Below are positions 25,564-35,398 of a DNA stretch of 52,954 nt, piece after piece (the first letter of the stretch is position 1; every line of letters starts with the position of its first letter). Position numbers and translations under genes: made by a program. Origin of the DNA: Oscillospiraceae bacterium (GTDB lineage: Bacteria; Bacillota; Clostridia; Oscillospirales; Ruminococcaceae); assembly GCA_902362965.1 (NCBI GenBank), contig CABIYQ010000012.1, forward strand, positions 1 through 52,954. The letters are read 5' to 3'. The notes under the pieces were generated by a model. It had not been told where the DNA came from, did no database searches, and saw nothing but the letters and a program-made list of their open reading frames with translations.

Positions 25564-26001
25564 ATGGCTTTGACGGCTCTTATGGGTACATATCATCATA
25601 ATATTGATGCCAAGGGCAGAATGAGCTTTCCGACAAAACTAAGGGATTTGCTAGGCGGAGAATTTTATGTTACGAAAAGCATAAACCAGAAGTGTCTGAC
25701 TATTTATTCAAAATCAGAATGGGAAAAACTTGCCAATAAAATTGCAGAGCTTCCTGATTCTATGGGCGGGCTTGATATTAAAAGATGGCTGTTTTCCGGT
25801 GCCGGAGAACTTGTTCCGGACAAGCAGGGACGTGTTTTAATACCGTCTGATCTCAGAGAGTTTGCGGGACTGAAAAAAGACGTTGTCGTAATCGGTCTGG
25901 ATGATAAAGCTGAAATCTGGGATAAGGAATTATGGGACGCACAGCAGAGCAATATGGATATGTCGGCAATGCTGGCAGCTATGCAGCAGCTTGGTATTTA
26001 A
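25564..26001 (+). CDS. mraZ: MraZ transcriptional regulator
   Basis: 145 aa. Two SpoVT-AbrB half-domains are seen, with motifs DAKGRMSFP and DKQGRVLIP. MraZ forms a ring that binds DNA repeats upstream of the division and wall operon. I chose the ATG at 25564 because GGTGG precedes it; the ATG at 25582, in the position of many family starts, is an alternative. It is the first gene of the dcw cluster. Confidence 0.93.
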   Translation: MALTALMGTYHHNIDAKGRMSFPTKLRDLLGGEFYVTKSINQKCLTIYSKSEWEKLANKIAELPDSMGGLDIKRWLFSGAGELVPDKQGRVLIPSDLREFAGLKKDVVVIGLDDKAEIWDKELWDAQQSNMDMSAMLAAMQQLGI

Positions 26002-26010
26002 GGAGTAATT

Positions 26011-26934
26011 ATGGAATTTTCTCATGTTTCGGTTTTGCTTAATGAATGCATAGAAGGACTTGATATCAAGCCGGACGGAATTTATGTTGACTGTACTATC
26101 GGAGGCGCCGGCCATTCAATAGAAATTGCCAAAAGGCTTGGAGAAAATGGAAAATTAATTGGTCTGGATCGTGATCCGGACGCAGTTAAAGCTGCCGGAG
26201 AAAGACTCAAATGCTATAATGCACAGGTCGTAAGGAGCAATTATTCAGATCTAAGAAACGTTCTTGATTTACTGGGTATTGATTCTGTTGACGGAGTGCT
26301 TATGGATCTTGGAGTTTCGTCTCATCAGCTGGATACTCCTGAAAGAGGATTTTCTTATCATTATGACGCTCCTTTAGACATGCGTATGAGTCAGGATGGA
26401 ATCAGCGCTTATGATATTGTAAACGGCTGGTCCGAAGAACAATTGGTCAGAATCATATTTGAATTCGGTGAAGAAAAGTTCTCCAGAAGAATTGCCAGAA
26501 ATATTGTTTTAAGCAGAGAAGTAAAGCCTGTTGAAACAACGCTTGAGCTTGCTGAAATAATAAAAAGAAGTGTTCCGGCAGCGGTGAAGAGGGAAAAGAA
26601 TCCCTGCAAGAAAACTTTTCAAGCTATAAGAATTGCTGTTAATGGTGAATTTGACCATTTATCCTGCGGTTTAAATGCCGCATTTGACTGTCTTAAACCT
26701 CATGGAAGGCTGGCAGTTATAACGTTTCATTCATTGGAAGACAGACTTGTAAAACAGTGTTTTGCAGGTTTGTGTAAGGGTTGTATATGTCCTCCGGATT
26801 TTCCTCAGTGTGTATGCGGAAGAGAGCCCAGAGGGAAGCTTGTAAACAGAAAACCTATAGAGGCTTCACCTTATGAGCTTGAACATAACAATCGCAGCAG
26901 AAGTGCAAAACTAAGAATCATAGAAAGGAGATAG
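26011..26934 (+). CDS. rsmH: 16S rRNA C1402-N4 methyltransferase RsmH
   Basis: 307 aa. HVSVLLNECIEGL at the start, the SAM-binding DCTIGGAGHS motif, DLGVSSHQLD and the C-terminal FHSLEDRLVK are typical. It methylates N4 of C1402 in the P site. AAGGAG precedes the ATG, 9 bases after mraZ. It was formerly called MraW. Confidence 0.96.
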   Translation: MEFSHVSVLLNECIEGLDIKPDGIYVDCTIGGAGHSIEIAKRLGENGKLIGLDRDPDAVKAAGERLKCYNAQVVRSNYSDLRNVLDLLGIDSVDGVLMDLGVSSHQLDTPERGFSYHYDAPLDMRMSQDGISAYDIVNGWSEEQLVRIIFEFGEEKFSRRIARNIVLSREVKPVETTLELAEIIKRSVPAAVKREKNPCKKTFQAIRIAVNGEFDHLSCGLNAAFDCLKPHGRLAVITFHSLEDRLVKQCFAGLCKGCICPPDFPQCVCGREPRGKLVNRKPIEASPYELEHNNRSRSAKLRIIERR

Positions 26935-26944
26935 GTGCTTTGTT

Positions 26945-27466
26945 ATGGCGGCAGATAATTCAGCTTATGATTATTTTTTACAAAACAATCCTCACAAACC
27001 GGAAAATAATAAACCTGTTAGTAATGCAGAAAAAAGAATACCTGCCGAAGAACCGGAAACAGTACGTGTACCTAACATCGCTATGAAAGTAACGCCTCCT
27101 AAAAGAGGTTCAGCATCAAAAGTGTTTATTGCTGCACTGTCTGCTTTACTTGTATTTTTCTGTGTTATTTACGGAAGAGTAGAAACAAACAGGATGTATC
27201 AACAGATTGCTGCACAGAATCAGAAGCTTGAAGTTGTTCAGAGTGAGAATGTACGGTTAAAATCAGAACTTGAAAGTAAAATGACTCTGAAAAATGTTGA
27301 AGATTATGCAGTAAATGTATTGGGTCTGCAAAAGCTTGATAATTCACAAATAAAATATGTGCAGACGCAGACTGATGATATAATCGAAATCCCTGAAGAA
27401 AATAAAAACATATTTGTGAGAGCAAAAGAGAAAATTAACAGCTTTCTGGAATATATTTTTGGATAG
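26945..27466 (+). CDS. ftsL: FtsL-like division protein
   Basis: 173 aa: a disordered cytoplasmic N-terminus (residues 1-58), one membrane helix (about 60-80), a coiled coil (about 85-115, with heptad Leu/Val/Met) and an acidic C-terminal tail. This topology and the place between rsmH and the PBP gene identify FtsL, which joins DivIB and DivIC in the divisome. GGAG lies 14 bases before the ATG, a long spacing. Confidence 0.85.
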   Translation: MAADNSAYDYFLQNNPHKPENNKPVSNAEKRIPAEEPETVRVPNIAMKVTPPKRGSASKVFIAALSALLVFFCVIYGRVETNRMYQQIAAQNQKLEVVQSENVRLKSELESKMTLKNVEDYAVNVLGLQKLDNSQIKYVQTQTDDIIEIPEENKNIFVRAKEKINSFLEYIFG

Positions 27467-27486
27467 GGCATATTATTAATTAGAAA

Positions 27487-27602
27487 GACGGCTGATAAAA
27501 AGAAAAAGCATGCTGTCGAGGCTATATTGGAGAATCAAAACGGGTGTACGGAAATAGGAAGAAAGGTGCAGTCACGTCTGCAAGTGACTGTACTGGTCTT
27601 CC
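27487..27602 (+). ncRNA. Structured RNA region between ftsL and the PBP gene
   Basis: The 350-base gap (27467-27816) has stops in all frames. A small stem GACGGC (27487-27492) with GCTGTC (27512-27517) is followed by a 46-base hairpin: GGAAGA, AA, GGTGCAGTCAC (27557-27575) pairs with GTGACTGTACT, GG, TCTTCC (27584-27602), with an 8-base loop GTCTGCAA. Tandem A-G mismatches sit between the two helices. A 12-base palindrome, TTTACCGGTAAA, follows at 27628, then a terminator. It may be a cis-acting leader of the PBP gene or a separate RNA. Confidence 0.4.
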
Positions 27603-27723
27603 GCATTAAATAATTTCTTATTGCCGTTTACCGGTAAAAGTTTATGTGATTGAATCTTGAATGATTTTTATTTTTAAGATTTAAAAATATTTAAGTTTTA
27701 GAAATGGATTAAGCATTTGCCTG

Positions 27724-27758
27724 GCAGGGAGAAGTTTAAGGAATCCCTGCTATTTTTA
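27724..27758 (+). terminator. Terminator or attenuator before the PBP gene
   Basis: GCAGGGA pairs with TCCCTGC around a 13-base loop and TATTTTTATAA follows. It lies about 60 bases before the PBP start. No good promoter is visible after it, so transcription of murE to ftsZ from the mra promoter must read through. Confidence 0.7.
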
Positions 27759-27816
27759 TAAGCAATATCGGTACATGAATGCGATCGTATTAACAACAGG
27801 TATTACGGAGGTTTTT

Positions 27817-30192
27817 ATGGCAGATAAGCCCACTATTCAAATGAAAAAGCGTACCAATAGATTTATATTGATCGGTATGATGGCGTTTGCCGGAGCCATT
27901 ATTGCTCAGCTTTTTAAATTATCTATAGTTGATAATAGCTTTTATCAAGAAAAAGCAAACGAATATCATTTTGGTGAAATTTCAATATCGGCTAACAGAG
28001 GTTCTATATATGATGCAAACGGTGTAATTTTAGCGCAGAGCGCTACGGTTTATAAAATATTTATGGATCCTGATTTGTTCAGAAGCGAATTGGAAAAGAA
28101 AAAAGAAAATGCCGAAGCACAGCAAAAACAAATAGCAAACGGCGAATTGCCTTCCGGAACCGTGGTAAAAACGGCTGATCAGGTTCAGGAAGAGATAATT
28201 TCATTTCTTGCCGAAAAGCTTGAAATTAAAGAAGAAACTGTAAGATCGGCTATGGAGGAAAATACTCAGTATAAAATTCTGAAAACTCAGGTTGAAAAAC
28301 CTGTTGCCGATGAAATTATCGCTTTTATGGACGAAAACTCATTAAATTCAATACAAATTGAAGAAGATACGAAAAGATATTATCCTCAGGATGAATTGGC
28401 AGCATCGGTAATCGGTTTTACAAACGGAGACGGAGACGGTCAGTACGGTATAGAATATCAATATGACGATTACCTTTCCGGTACGGATGGAAAAGTAATA
28501 TCAGCAAAAGATGCGTACGGAAACGAAATGCCTTACAGATATGCAAAAACCTATGAGGCACAGGACGGAAATTCGGTTTATCTTACTATAGACAGGACTT
28601 TGCAGTATTCCTTAGAAAAGAATCTTGAAGAAACTGTAAGCCAGTTTGAAATTGAAGACAGAGCATGCGGTATTATTATGAATGCCAAAACAGGAGCAAT
28701 TCTTGCTATGGCTACAGCTCCGGGTTTCAATCTGAATGAACCGTCGGAGGTTCCGGATTTGCAGATAGCTCAGGCAGCACAGGATATGGAGCTTCTTGAT
28801 ATTGATAAAAATGAAGTTATAAAAAAAGACAATGCAAAGTCTTATCTCGACCAGCTTACCGAGGAACAGCTTGACGAAGCGTATGTTGCGGCAAGAGAAC
28901 AGCAATGGAAAAATAAAGCGATAACGGAGCTGTATATTCCAGGATCGGTATTTAAGGTAGTTACGAGTTCGGCGGCGCTTGAGGAAAAAGCGATTTCTGT
29001 AAACGATAGTTTTGACTGTACCGGTGCTTTGGTTGTCGTGGAGGGCACTGATCCTATTCACTGCTGGAAAACTTCAGGACATGGGTTACAAACGTTTACA
29101 GAAGCTATTACTCATTCATGTAATCCGGCATTTATGGAAATCGGACGAAGATTGGGTGCAGAAAGCTTTTTCAATTATTTTAAGGCTTTCGGACTTACTG
29201 AAAGAACAGGAATAGACCTTCCTGCGGAGGCAACCAGCTATTATCAGGGACTTAATGGAATGGGTGCTGTAGAGCTTGCGTCTTGTTCTTTCGGACAGAC
29301 TAATAAGGTCACTCCTATAGAAATGATAACTGCGTATGCAGCAGTAATTAACGGAGGAGAACTGGTTACTCCTTATGTTGTAAGCAAAATTGTCGATACC
29401 GACGGAAACGTTGTTCTGACAAATGAAAAGACAGTTAAGAGACAGGTCATTTCAGCAGATACTTCAAAAATTATGTGTGAAACACTTGAAACCGTAGCAA
29501 TTGAAAACGGCGCTTACATAAAAGGATATCATGTAGGAGGAAAGAGCGGTACGTCTGAAAAGCTTGACGAATATGCGGGTACTGACGAAGATCCTATGAG
29601 ATATGTTGCGTCATACTGTTGTTTTGCTCCGGCAGATGATCCGGAAATTATAATGCTTATTATGGCAGACGAGCCAATGTCCGGGGAATATTACGGAAGT
29701 AAGGTTGCAGTACCGTGTTCAAGAAAAGTCATGGAAGAAATTCTTCCTTACCTTGGTTATTATCCGGAATATACTGATGAAGAAGCTGAAAATCTGGACG
29801 TTTCAGTTCCGTTTGTTGAAGATTTATCCCTTGAGGACGCTAAAAAAGCTGTAGAAGAAAAGGGTCTTACATGTCAGGTCGTAGGTGAGGGAGATACCGT
29901 CTGCGGTCAGATGCCTATTACAGGCAGCGTTGTAGCTCAGGGCTGTACGGTTGTCCTTTATACTGAAAATAATTATAAACCGGAATATGTTGAAGTGCCG
30001 GATCTTTCCGGATACGGACTTTCTGATGCGAATTATATTCTTACGAATATGGGATTGAATTTTATTGCAGGAGGCGCTTCAACTGATTCAAGCTCTGCTG
30101 TTGTACAGTCTCAGTCGGAACCGGCAGGGTCTAAAGTTCCGGTAGGTACTGTTATAGAATTGACCTTTGGCGTTAATGATCAGTCAGGTTGA
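27817..30192 (+). CDS. Division-type penicillin-binding protein with two PASTA domains (FtsI/SpoVD-like)
   Basis: 791 aa. One membrane helix near the N-terminus, a dimerisation region, and a transpeptidase domain with GSVFKV (SxxK), SCN (SxN) and KSGTS (KSG) motifs. Two PASTA domains close the protein (VPFVEDLSLEDAKKAV and VEVPDLSGYGLSDANYIL mark their starts). It cross-links septal peptidoglycan. The ATG at 27817 has GGAGG 6 bases upstream; the longer frame to 27775 does not. FtsI or SpoVD assignment is not decided, as no separate pbp2B is in view. Confidence 0.94.
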   Translation: MADKPTIQMKKRTNRFILIGMMAFAGAIIAQLFKLSIVDNSFYQEKANEYHFGEISISANRGSIYDANGVILAQSATVYKIFMDPDLFRSELEKKKENAEAQQKQIANGELPSGTVVKTADQVQEEIISFLAEKLEIKEETVRSAMEENTQYKILKTQVEKPVADEIIAFMDENSLNSIQIEEDTKRYYPQDELAASVIGFTNGDGDGQYGIEYQYDDYLSGTDGKVISAKDAYGNEMPYRYAKTYEAQDGNSVYLTIDRTLQYSLEKNLEETVSQFEIEDRACGIIMNAKTGAILAMATAPGFNLNEPSEVPDLQIAQAAQDMELLDIDKNEVIKKDNAKSYLDQLTEEQLDEAYVAAREQQWKNKAITELYIPGSVFKVVTSSAALEEKAISVNDSFDCTGALVVVEGTDPIHCWKTSGHGLQTFTEAITHSCNPAFMEIGRRLGAESFFNYFKAFGLTERTGIDLPAEATSYYQGLNGMGAVELASCSFGQTNKVTPIEMITAYAAVINGGELVTPYVVSKIVDTDGNVVLTNEKTVKRQVISADTSKIMCETLETVAIENGAYIKGYHVGGKSGTSEKLDEYAGTDEDPMRYVASYCCFAPADDPEIIMLIMADEPMSGEYYGSKVAVPCSRKVMEEILPYLGYYPEYTDEEAENLDVSVPFVEDLSLEDAKKAVEEKGLTCQVVGEGDTVCGQMPITGSVVAQGCTVVLYTENNYKPEYVEVPDLSGYGLSDANYILTNMGLNFIAGGASTDSSSAVVQSQSEPAGSKVPVGTVIELTFGVNDQSG

Positions 30193-30257
30193 ATATAGCA
30201 GAGAGTAAAAGCCAAAAATAAATGATGATTAATGATTTTATACAGGCGGTGTAAATA

Positions 30258-31694
30258 ATGAGACTTTATAAACTTATTGAGGGTTTAGCCGATATAAATA
30301 TTCCGGACAGAGAAATCAGTTCGGTAACTGATAATACAAAAAAAGTACGGAAAGATTGTATTTTTGTCTGTGTGAAGGGCGGTTCTTTTGACGGTCATGA
30401 CGCTGCGGCAGAAATGCTGGAAAAAGGTGCGGCAGTTATTGTTGCTGAAAGGGATCTGGGATTGGGAAACAAACAGATCATTACCGATAATTCAAGGAAA
30501 TTTTACGGAGAATTGTGTGCCGCATGGTTTGATCATCCGGAAAAAAAATTAAAAATAATCGGTGTCACCGGAACAAACGGAAAAACAACTATTACAAATG
30601 TTATTAAAAATATTTTTATGAAAAACGGCGTAAAAACTGGTCTTATCGGTACTATATGCAATGAAATAGGAGATGAAACTGTTCATACTGATAATACGAC
30701 TCCAATGGCTTTTGATTATATGTGTCTTTTGGATAAGATGGTAAAGGCAGGATGTAAATATGCAGTTATGGAGGTTTCCTCTTTCGGATTGGTTCAGCAT
30801 AGAATAGGACCTACACATTTTGATATGGGAATTTTTACAAATCTCACTCAGGATCATTTGGATTATCATAAAACGATGGAGAATTATTATCAGGCAAAAA
30901 GAATGATGTTTGATGAATGTGATTATGCTCTGATCAATACAGACGATGAATACGGCAGAAGAATTTTCAGTGAGATTAGCTGCAAAAAAGAAAGATACGG
31001 AATCAGTTCCGAAGCTGATTATTATGCAGATGCAATTAAAATTAAATCGGACGGAACAAGCTTCTGGTACTGTTATAACGGAAAATCACAGCTTGTTAAT
31101 ATGAAAATGACGGGAATGTTCAATGTATCAAATGTAACGGCGGCAATTTCTGTTTGTCTGAAAGCCGGTTTGCCGATCGAAGATATTTTAAACGCAGTTT
31201 CCGAATATAATGGAGTAAAGGGAAGATGTGAAATTATTCCTACAGGCAGGGATTTTACTGTGATTTGTGATTATGCCCATACTCCCGACGCAGTTGAAAA
31301 TATACTTAAAAGCGTAAGGGAATATACCGAAGGAAGGCTTATCTGTCTGTTTGGGTGCGGAGGAAACCGAGACGCCAAAAAGCGTCCGCTTATGGCAAAG
31401 GCGGCTGCAAAGTTTGCAGACAGACTTATAATTACGTCTGATAATCCAAGAGACGAGATTCCGGAAGCCATTATTGACGATATTCTTGCCGGTCTTAAAG
31501 ACAGTGAAATTCCCTTTGATGTGGTGGTTGACAGAACGAAAGCTATTCATCATTCCCTTAAAATAGCTGAAAAAGGTGATATTATAGTTCTTGCGGGTAA
31601 GGGACACGAAGATTATCAGGTGCTTCCCGGAAATGAACATATACATTTTGATGAAAGAGAGATAGTTTCAGAGGGTCTGAAGCTGATAGACTAA
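30258..31694 (+). CDS. murE: UDP-MurNAc-tripeptide synthetase, meso-DAP type
   Basis: 478 aa. The ATP-binding TGTNGKTT motif is at residues 104-111, and the DNPRDEI motif near residue 395 selects meso-diaminopimelate, so the wall is probably DAP type. It adds the third stem residue to UDP-MurNAc-Ala-Glu. GGCGGTG precedes the ATG. It overlaps murF by one base (TAATG), a coupled start. Confidence 0.97.
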   Translation: MRLYKLIEGLADINIPDREISSVTDNTKKVRKDCIFVCVKGGSFDGHDAAAEMLEKGAAVIVAERDLGLGNKQIITDNSRKFYGELCAAWFDHPEKKLKIIGVTGTNGKTTITNVIKNIFMKNGVKTGLIGTICNEIGDETVHTDNTTPMAFDYMCLLDKMVKAGCKYAVMEVSSFGLVQHRIGPTHFDMGIFTNLTQDHLDYHKTMENYYQAKRMMFDECDYALINTDDEYGRRIFSEISCKKERYGISSEADYYADAIKIKSDGTSFWYCYNGKSQLVNMKMTGMFNVSNVTAAISVCLKAGLPIEDILNAVSEYNGVKGRCEIIPTGRDFTVICDYAHTPDAVENILKSVREYTEGRLICLFGCGGNRDAKKRPLMAKAAAKFADRLIITSDNPRDEIPEAIIDDILAGLKDSEIPFDVVVDRTKAIHHSLKIAEKGDIIVLAGKGHEDYQVLPGNEHIHFDEREIVSEGLKLID

Positions 31695-33049
31695 TGGAAA
31701 AATTATTATTATCTGAAATTGCACATTGTTTGAATGCAGAATGTCCTGAAGAAAAGGTAATTACGGAGATTTCTACCGATACGAGAAATCTTCCTGCCGG
31801 ATGCTTGTTTATAGCTATAAAGGGTGAAAGATTTGACGGTCATGCATTTATTAAGCAGGCAATAGAAAATGGAGCTGCGGCAGCTGTGTCTGAATATCCT
31901 GTTGACGGCTGCCCTTGTATTGTGGTAAAAAATACAAGAACTGCATTGCTTAAATTAGCTAAATATTATCGCAGTAAATTTAATCCGATACTTGTGGGAA
32001 TTACCGGAAGTGTGGGTAAGACTACGACAAAGGAAATGATAGCTCTTGTTTTATCGGAAAAATATAAAACGTTAAAGACACAAGGTAATTTAAATAATGA
32101 AATCGGTTTACCTAAAACGTTGTTTAATCTTGATTCGTCCTATCAGGCTGCTGTTATTGAAATGGGTATGTCAGATTTTGGTGAGATTGAACGACTTTCA
32201 AATACAGCTGTGCCAACAATAGGAGTTATAACAAATATAGGATTTTCCCATATTGAGAACCTTAAATCCCAAGAGGGGATTTTAAAGGCAAAGCTTGAAA
32301 TATTAAGCGGAATGAAGTCGGACGCACCTCTGATCGTTAATGGCGATGACAGATATCTTGCTCCTTTAAAAGAAGAACTTAAAAGTTCACGTTCTGTTTA
32401 TTTGTACGGTATCGGTGATAAATGCGACTTCAGAGCAAAAAATATTATTGAGGAAAATGGTATAACAAGATTTACCCTTGTATATAATGGAGTTAATACT
32501 GAAATTGAAATTCCATGTGCAGGAAAGCATAACGTTTTAAATGCTTCAGCAGCATTCTGTGTTGGAATTCTCAGCGGACTTAATGAAAATGAAATAGTTT
32601 CTGCACTGAAAAAATACAAGTCTGACGGAATGCGTCAGAACATTGTTAAAAAGGGAGATAAAACGGTAATAATCGATTGTTACAATGCCAGTCCGGATTC
32701 TATGAAAGCGACGTTGAATGTGCTTGCGGATATGAAATGCAAAGGAAGAAAAATCGCCGTACTGGGAGATATGCTCGAACTTGGAGATATGTCGGAAAAA
32801 TTACATAGACTTGTTGGAGAATATGCTGCACAATGTCATCCCGACAGGTTGTACTGCTATGGGGAAAATGCAATGTATATTGCTGCGGAAGCTTCGGAGC
32901 ATGGACTTGCAAGCTGTGCGTTCCATAAGGATTCCAAGGATTTAATGGCTGAAAAAATTAAGGAAGATTTACAAAGCGGCGATATAATCCTGTTTAAGGC
33001 AAGCAGAGGTATGAAGCTTGAAGAAGTGATAGACGAAATATTTGGATAA
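31694..33049 (+). CDS. murF: UDP-MurNAc-pentapeptide synthetase
   Basis: 451 aa. The ATP-binding motif GITGSVGKTTTKEM is near residues 102-115; the central DCYNASPDSM and LGDMLELG motifs belong to MurF. It adds D-Ala-D-Ala to the tripeptide. It starts in the TAATG that ends murE and finishes 16 bases before mraY. Confidence 0.97.
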   Translation: MEKLLLSEIAHCLNAECPEEKVITEISTDTRNLPAGCLFIAIKGERFDGHAFIKQAIENGAAAAVSEYPVDGCPCIVVKNTRTALLKLAKYYRSKFNPILVGITGSVGKTTTKEMIALVLSEKYKTLKTQGNLNNEIGLPKTLFNLDSSYQAAVIEMGMSDFGEIERLSNTAVPTIGVITNIGFSHIENLKSQEGILKAKLEILSGMKSDAPLIVNGDDRYLAPLKEELKSSRSVYLYGIGDKCDFRAKNIIEENGITRFTLVYNGVNTEIEIPCAGKHNVLNASAAFCVGILSGLNENEIVSALKKYKSDGMRQNIVKKGDKTVIIDCYNASPDSMKATLNVLADMKCKGRKIAVLGDMLELGDMSEKLHRLVGEYAAQCHPDRLYCYGENAMYIAAEASEHGLASCAFHKDSKDLMAEKIKEDLQSGDIILFKASRGMKLEEVIDEIFG

Positions 33050-33065
33050 CCGGAGGAGAGTTTAT

Positions 33066-34109
33066 ATGTCATATTGGATAACGATCGGTACTGCGCTTAT
33101 TTCATGTGCAATTGCAGCATTGACGGGTATAGTGCTTATACCGTTTCTGAAAAAAATTCATTTCGGACAGACAATTCTTGAAATTGGTCCGAAGTGGCAT
33201 AAATCCAAGCAGGGGACGCCTATCATGGGCGGATTTATGTTCATAATCAGCAGCATAATTGCGGTTATAATTGGATATTTGCTTTATCGTTCCAGAAATA
33301 TGGTGGATATAACTGAGAAAACAGCATCTTATAATGCAATAAGACTGCTTGCGTGCATATTATTTTCGGTTTTGTTTTCCGGTATAGGTTTTCTTGACGA
33401 CTATATAAAAGCTGTAAAAAAACAGAATCTTGGACTTAATCCTAAACAGAAAATGATTTTTCAGTTTATTCTGTCCGCAGCATTTCTAGCGGTACTTTAT
33501 GCGTTAGGCGATAAATCTACTAAACTGGATCTGATTTTCTTCCAGCTTGATTTAGGAATTTTTTATTATCCAATAATGATACTGTTTATGATCTATGTTT
33601 CAAATGCAGTAAATCTTACAGACGGCGTAGACGGACTGTGCGGTTCGGTAACTTTTGTTACAATGCTTGCATTTTCAGCTGTATGTGGTATAATGAAATC
33701 CTACGAGATTTCAATTTATGCTATAGCGATTGCAGGAGGCTGTCTGGGATTTCTGATCTGGAATCTTCATCCTGCAAAATGCTTTATGGGTGATACAGGT
33801 TCAATGTATCTGGGTGGAGCGTTTGTGGCGATTGGTCTGACAACCCATAAGCATCTGCTTATGGTTCTTGTGGGACTTGTATACATTCTTGAAGCATTAT
33901 CGGTTGTTATACAGGTAACATATTTTAAAATTACTGCAAGACAGCATTATAAAAAAACCGGTGAAAAGGGAAAAGGCAAAAGAATATTTAAAATGTCTCC
34001 TATTCATCATCATTTTGAAATGTGCGGTTTCAGTGAGTATAAAATTGTAATTATGTTTTCAATTGCGGCAATTATTGTTTCTGCATTAGGTGTGCTTACT
34101 GTTATTTAG
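33066..34109 (+). CDS. mraY: Phospho-MurNAc-pentapeptide transferase MraY
   Basis: 347 aa with about ten membrane helices. Catalytic motifs are GFLDDYIK, NAVNLTDGVDGL and FMGDTGSM, and the PIHHHFE loop is present. It makes lipid I on the inner face of the membrane. The ATG at 33066 has GGAGGAG upstream; the open frame from 33042 lies inside murF and is not used. Confidence 0.97.
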   Translation: MSYWITIGTALISCAIAALTGIVLIPFLKKIHFGQTILEIGPKWHKSKQGTPIMGGFMFIISSIIAVIIGYLLYRSRNMVDITEKTASYNAIRLLACILFSVLFSGIGFLDDYIKAVKKQNLGLNPKQKMIFQFILSAAFLAVLYALGDKSTKLDLIFFQLDLGIFYYPIMILFMIYVSNAVNLTDGVDGLCGSVTFVTMLAFSAVCGIMKSYEISIYAIAIAGGCLGFLIWNLHPAKCFMGDTGSMYLGGAFVAIGLTTHKHLLMVLVGLVYILEALSVVIQVTYFKITARQHYKKTGEKGKGKRIFKMSPIHHHFEMCGFSEYKIVIMFSIAAIIVSALGVLTVI

Positions 34110-34138
34110 TTTTTTACCAATTCAAAGGAGGAAGAAAA

Positions 34139-35359
34139 TTGGCTGGAAATTACGGTGCCGGCGCCGGCTCAATTGAACGTCATGCGTCTGCTTCCGGCAG
34201 GAACAGACAAAAAAAACAGGTACATTCTCTTTTTTCAAGAGGGGTAATGGATCTTACATTTTTCCTTATTGTAATGACGCTGCTTGTTATAGGGATTATT
34301 ATGATGTTTTCAGCAAGCTATGCGAAAGCGCTTAATGAGTCCGGCGGTACAAACGGAACTAGCTATGCTACCAAACAGATCACAATGGCAGCTATAGGAA
34401 TATTCTGCATGTTCTTTTTCTCCTTTTTTGATTATCGTCATTTTGCCAATCCGAAAATTGCTATAACAAGCTATGTAGGCTGCGTCATACTTTTGATTGC
34501 AGTATTGGTAAACGGAGTTACAGAAGGCGGCGCAACCAGATGGATTGTTATCGGACCGATAAATTTTCAGCCGTCGGAACTTATGAAATTTTCAATTATA
34601 ATTCTGTTTTCGTATCTTATTGTGAAGAATTATAATAAAATGCAGAAATTTTCTGTGGGTATTTTACCTTTTGGTATTTTACTTAGTATTGTTGTCGTAC
34701 TTCTTATGCTTCAGCCGCATCTGTCATGTACGATTTTGATATGTGCTATCGGAGTGTGCCTGATGTTTGTCGGAGGAGTAAGATGGAAGCATATTTTTAT
34801 TCTTTGTCTATTGGGCGTCGGAGCATTGGCTTTAATAGTATATATGAAAACTCAGGGCGAGGACGGATTTACTTATTTTCAGACTCGTTTTCAGTCATGG
34901 CTTGATCCGTTTTCCGATGAAAAGGGCGGTACGTGGCAGACATGTCAGTCACTTGTAGCTATCGGTTCGGGAGGACTTTTCGGTCTGGGACTGGGAGGCT
35001 CAAGACAGAAATTTATGTATCTTCCTGAAAGTCAGAACGACTTCGTTTTTTCAATTGTATGCGAGGAACTTGGCTTTATCGGAGCAGTTACAATAATTCT
35101 TCTTTTTGCACTGCTGATTATCAGAGGATTTTATATTGCTTCAAAGGCAAAAGACCGATTCGGAATGCTTATTACAATTGGTATAACTGTTCAGATAGGC
35201 ATACAAGCTTTTCTGAATATTGCCGTTGTAAGCAATTTAATCCCTAATACCGGTATCAGTTTGCCGTTCTTCAGCTATGGCGGTACTGCGTTGATAATGC
35301 AGTTGGCAGAAATGGGGATAATTCTTAATGTTTCCAGACAATCGTCAATTGAAACATAA
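34139..35359 (+). CDS. ftsW: FtsW/SEDS glycan polymerase
   Basis: 406 aa with about ten membrane helices. SEDS signatures include RWIVIGPINFQPSELMK, a GSGGLFGLGLGGS segment and the C-terminal PNTGISLPFFSYGG. It polymerises septal glycan with a class B PBP. The start is TTG, with AAAGGAGG 7 bases upstream. The N-terminal 35 residues are basic and cytoplasmic. Confidence 0.95.
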   Translation: MAGNYGAGAGSIERHASASGRNRQKKQVHSLFSRGVMDLTFFLIVMTLLVIGIIMMFSASYAKALNESGGTNGTSYATKQITMAAIGIFCMFFFSFFDYRHFANPKIAITSYVGCVILLIAVLVNGVTEGGATRWIVIGPINFQPSELMKFSIIILFSYLIVKNYNKMQKFSVGILPFGILLSIVVVLLMLQPHLSCTILICAIGVCLMFVGGVRWKHIFILCLLGVGALALIVYMKTQGEDGFTYFQTRFQSWLDPFSDEKGGTWQTCQSLVAIGSGGLFGLGLGGSRQKFMYLPESQNDFVFSIVCEELGFIGAVTIILLFALLIIRGFYIASKAKDRFGMLITIGITVQIGIQAFLNIAVVSNLIPNTGISLPFFSYGGTALIMQLAEMGIILNVSRQSSIET

Positions 35360-35369
35360 TAAAATGAAA

Positions 35370-35398
35370 GGAGATTATACTTTTAGTATAATGACTAT
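35370..35398 (+). promoter_or_regulatory. murG translation start with hairpin between SD and ATG
   Basis: GGAG at 35370-35373 is 25 bases from the murG ATG, far too distant as drawn. Between them ATTATAC and GTATAAT form a 7-bp hairpin with loop TTTTA. When folded, GGAG comes within about 6 bases of the ATG. A 3-codon frame (ATG ACT ATA TGA) also begins at 35391 and its stop overlaps the murG start. Confidence 0.6.
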
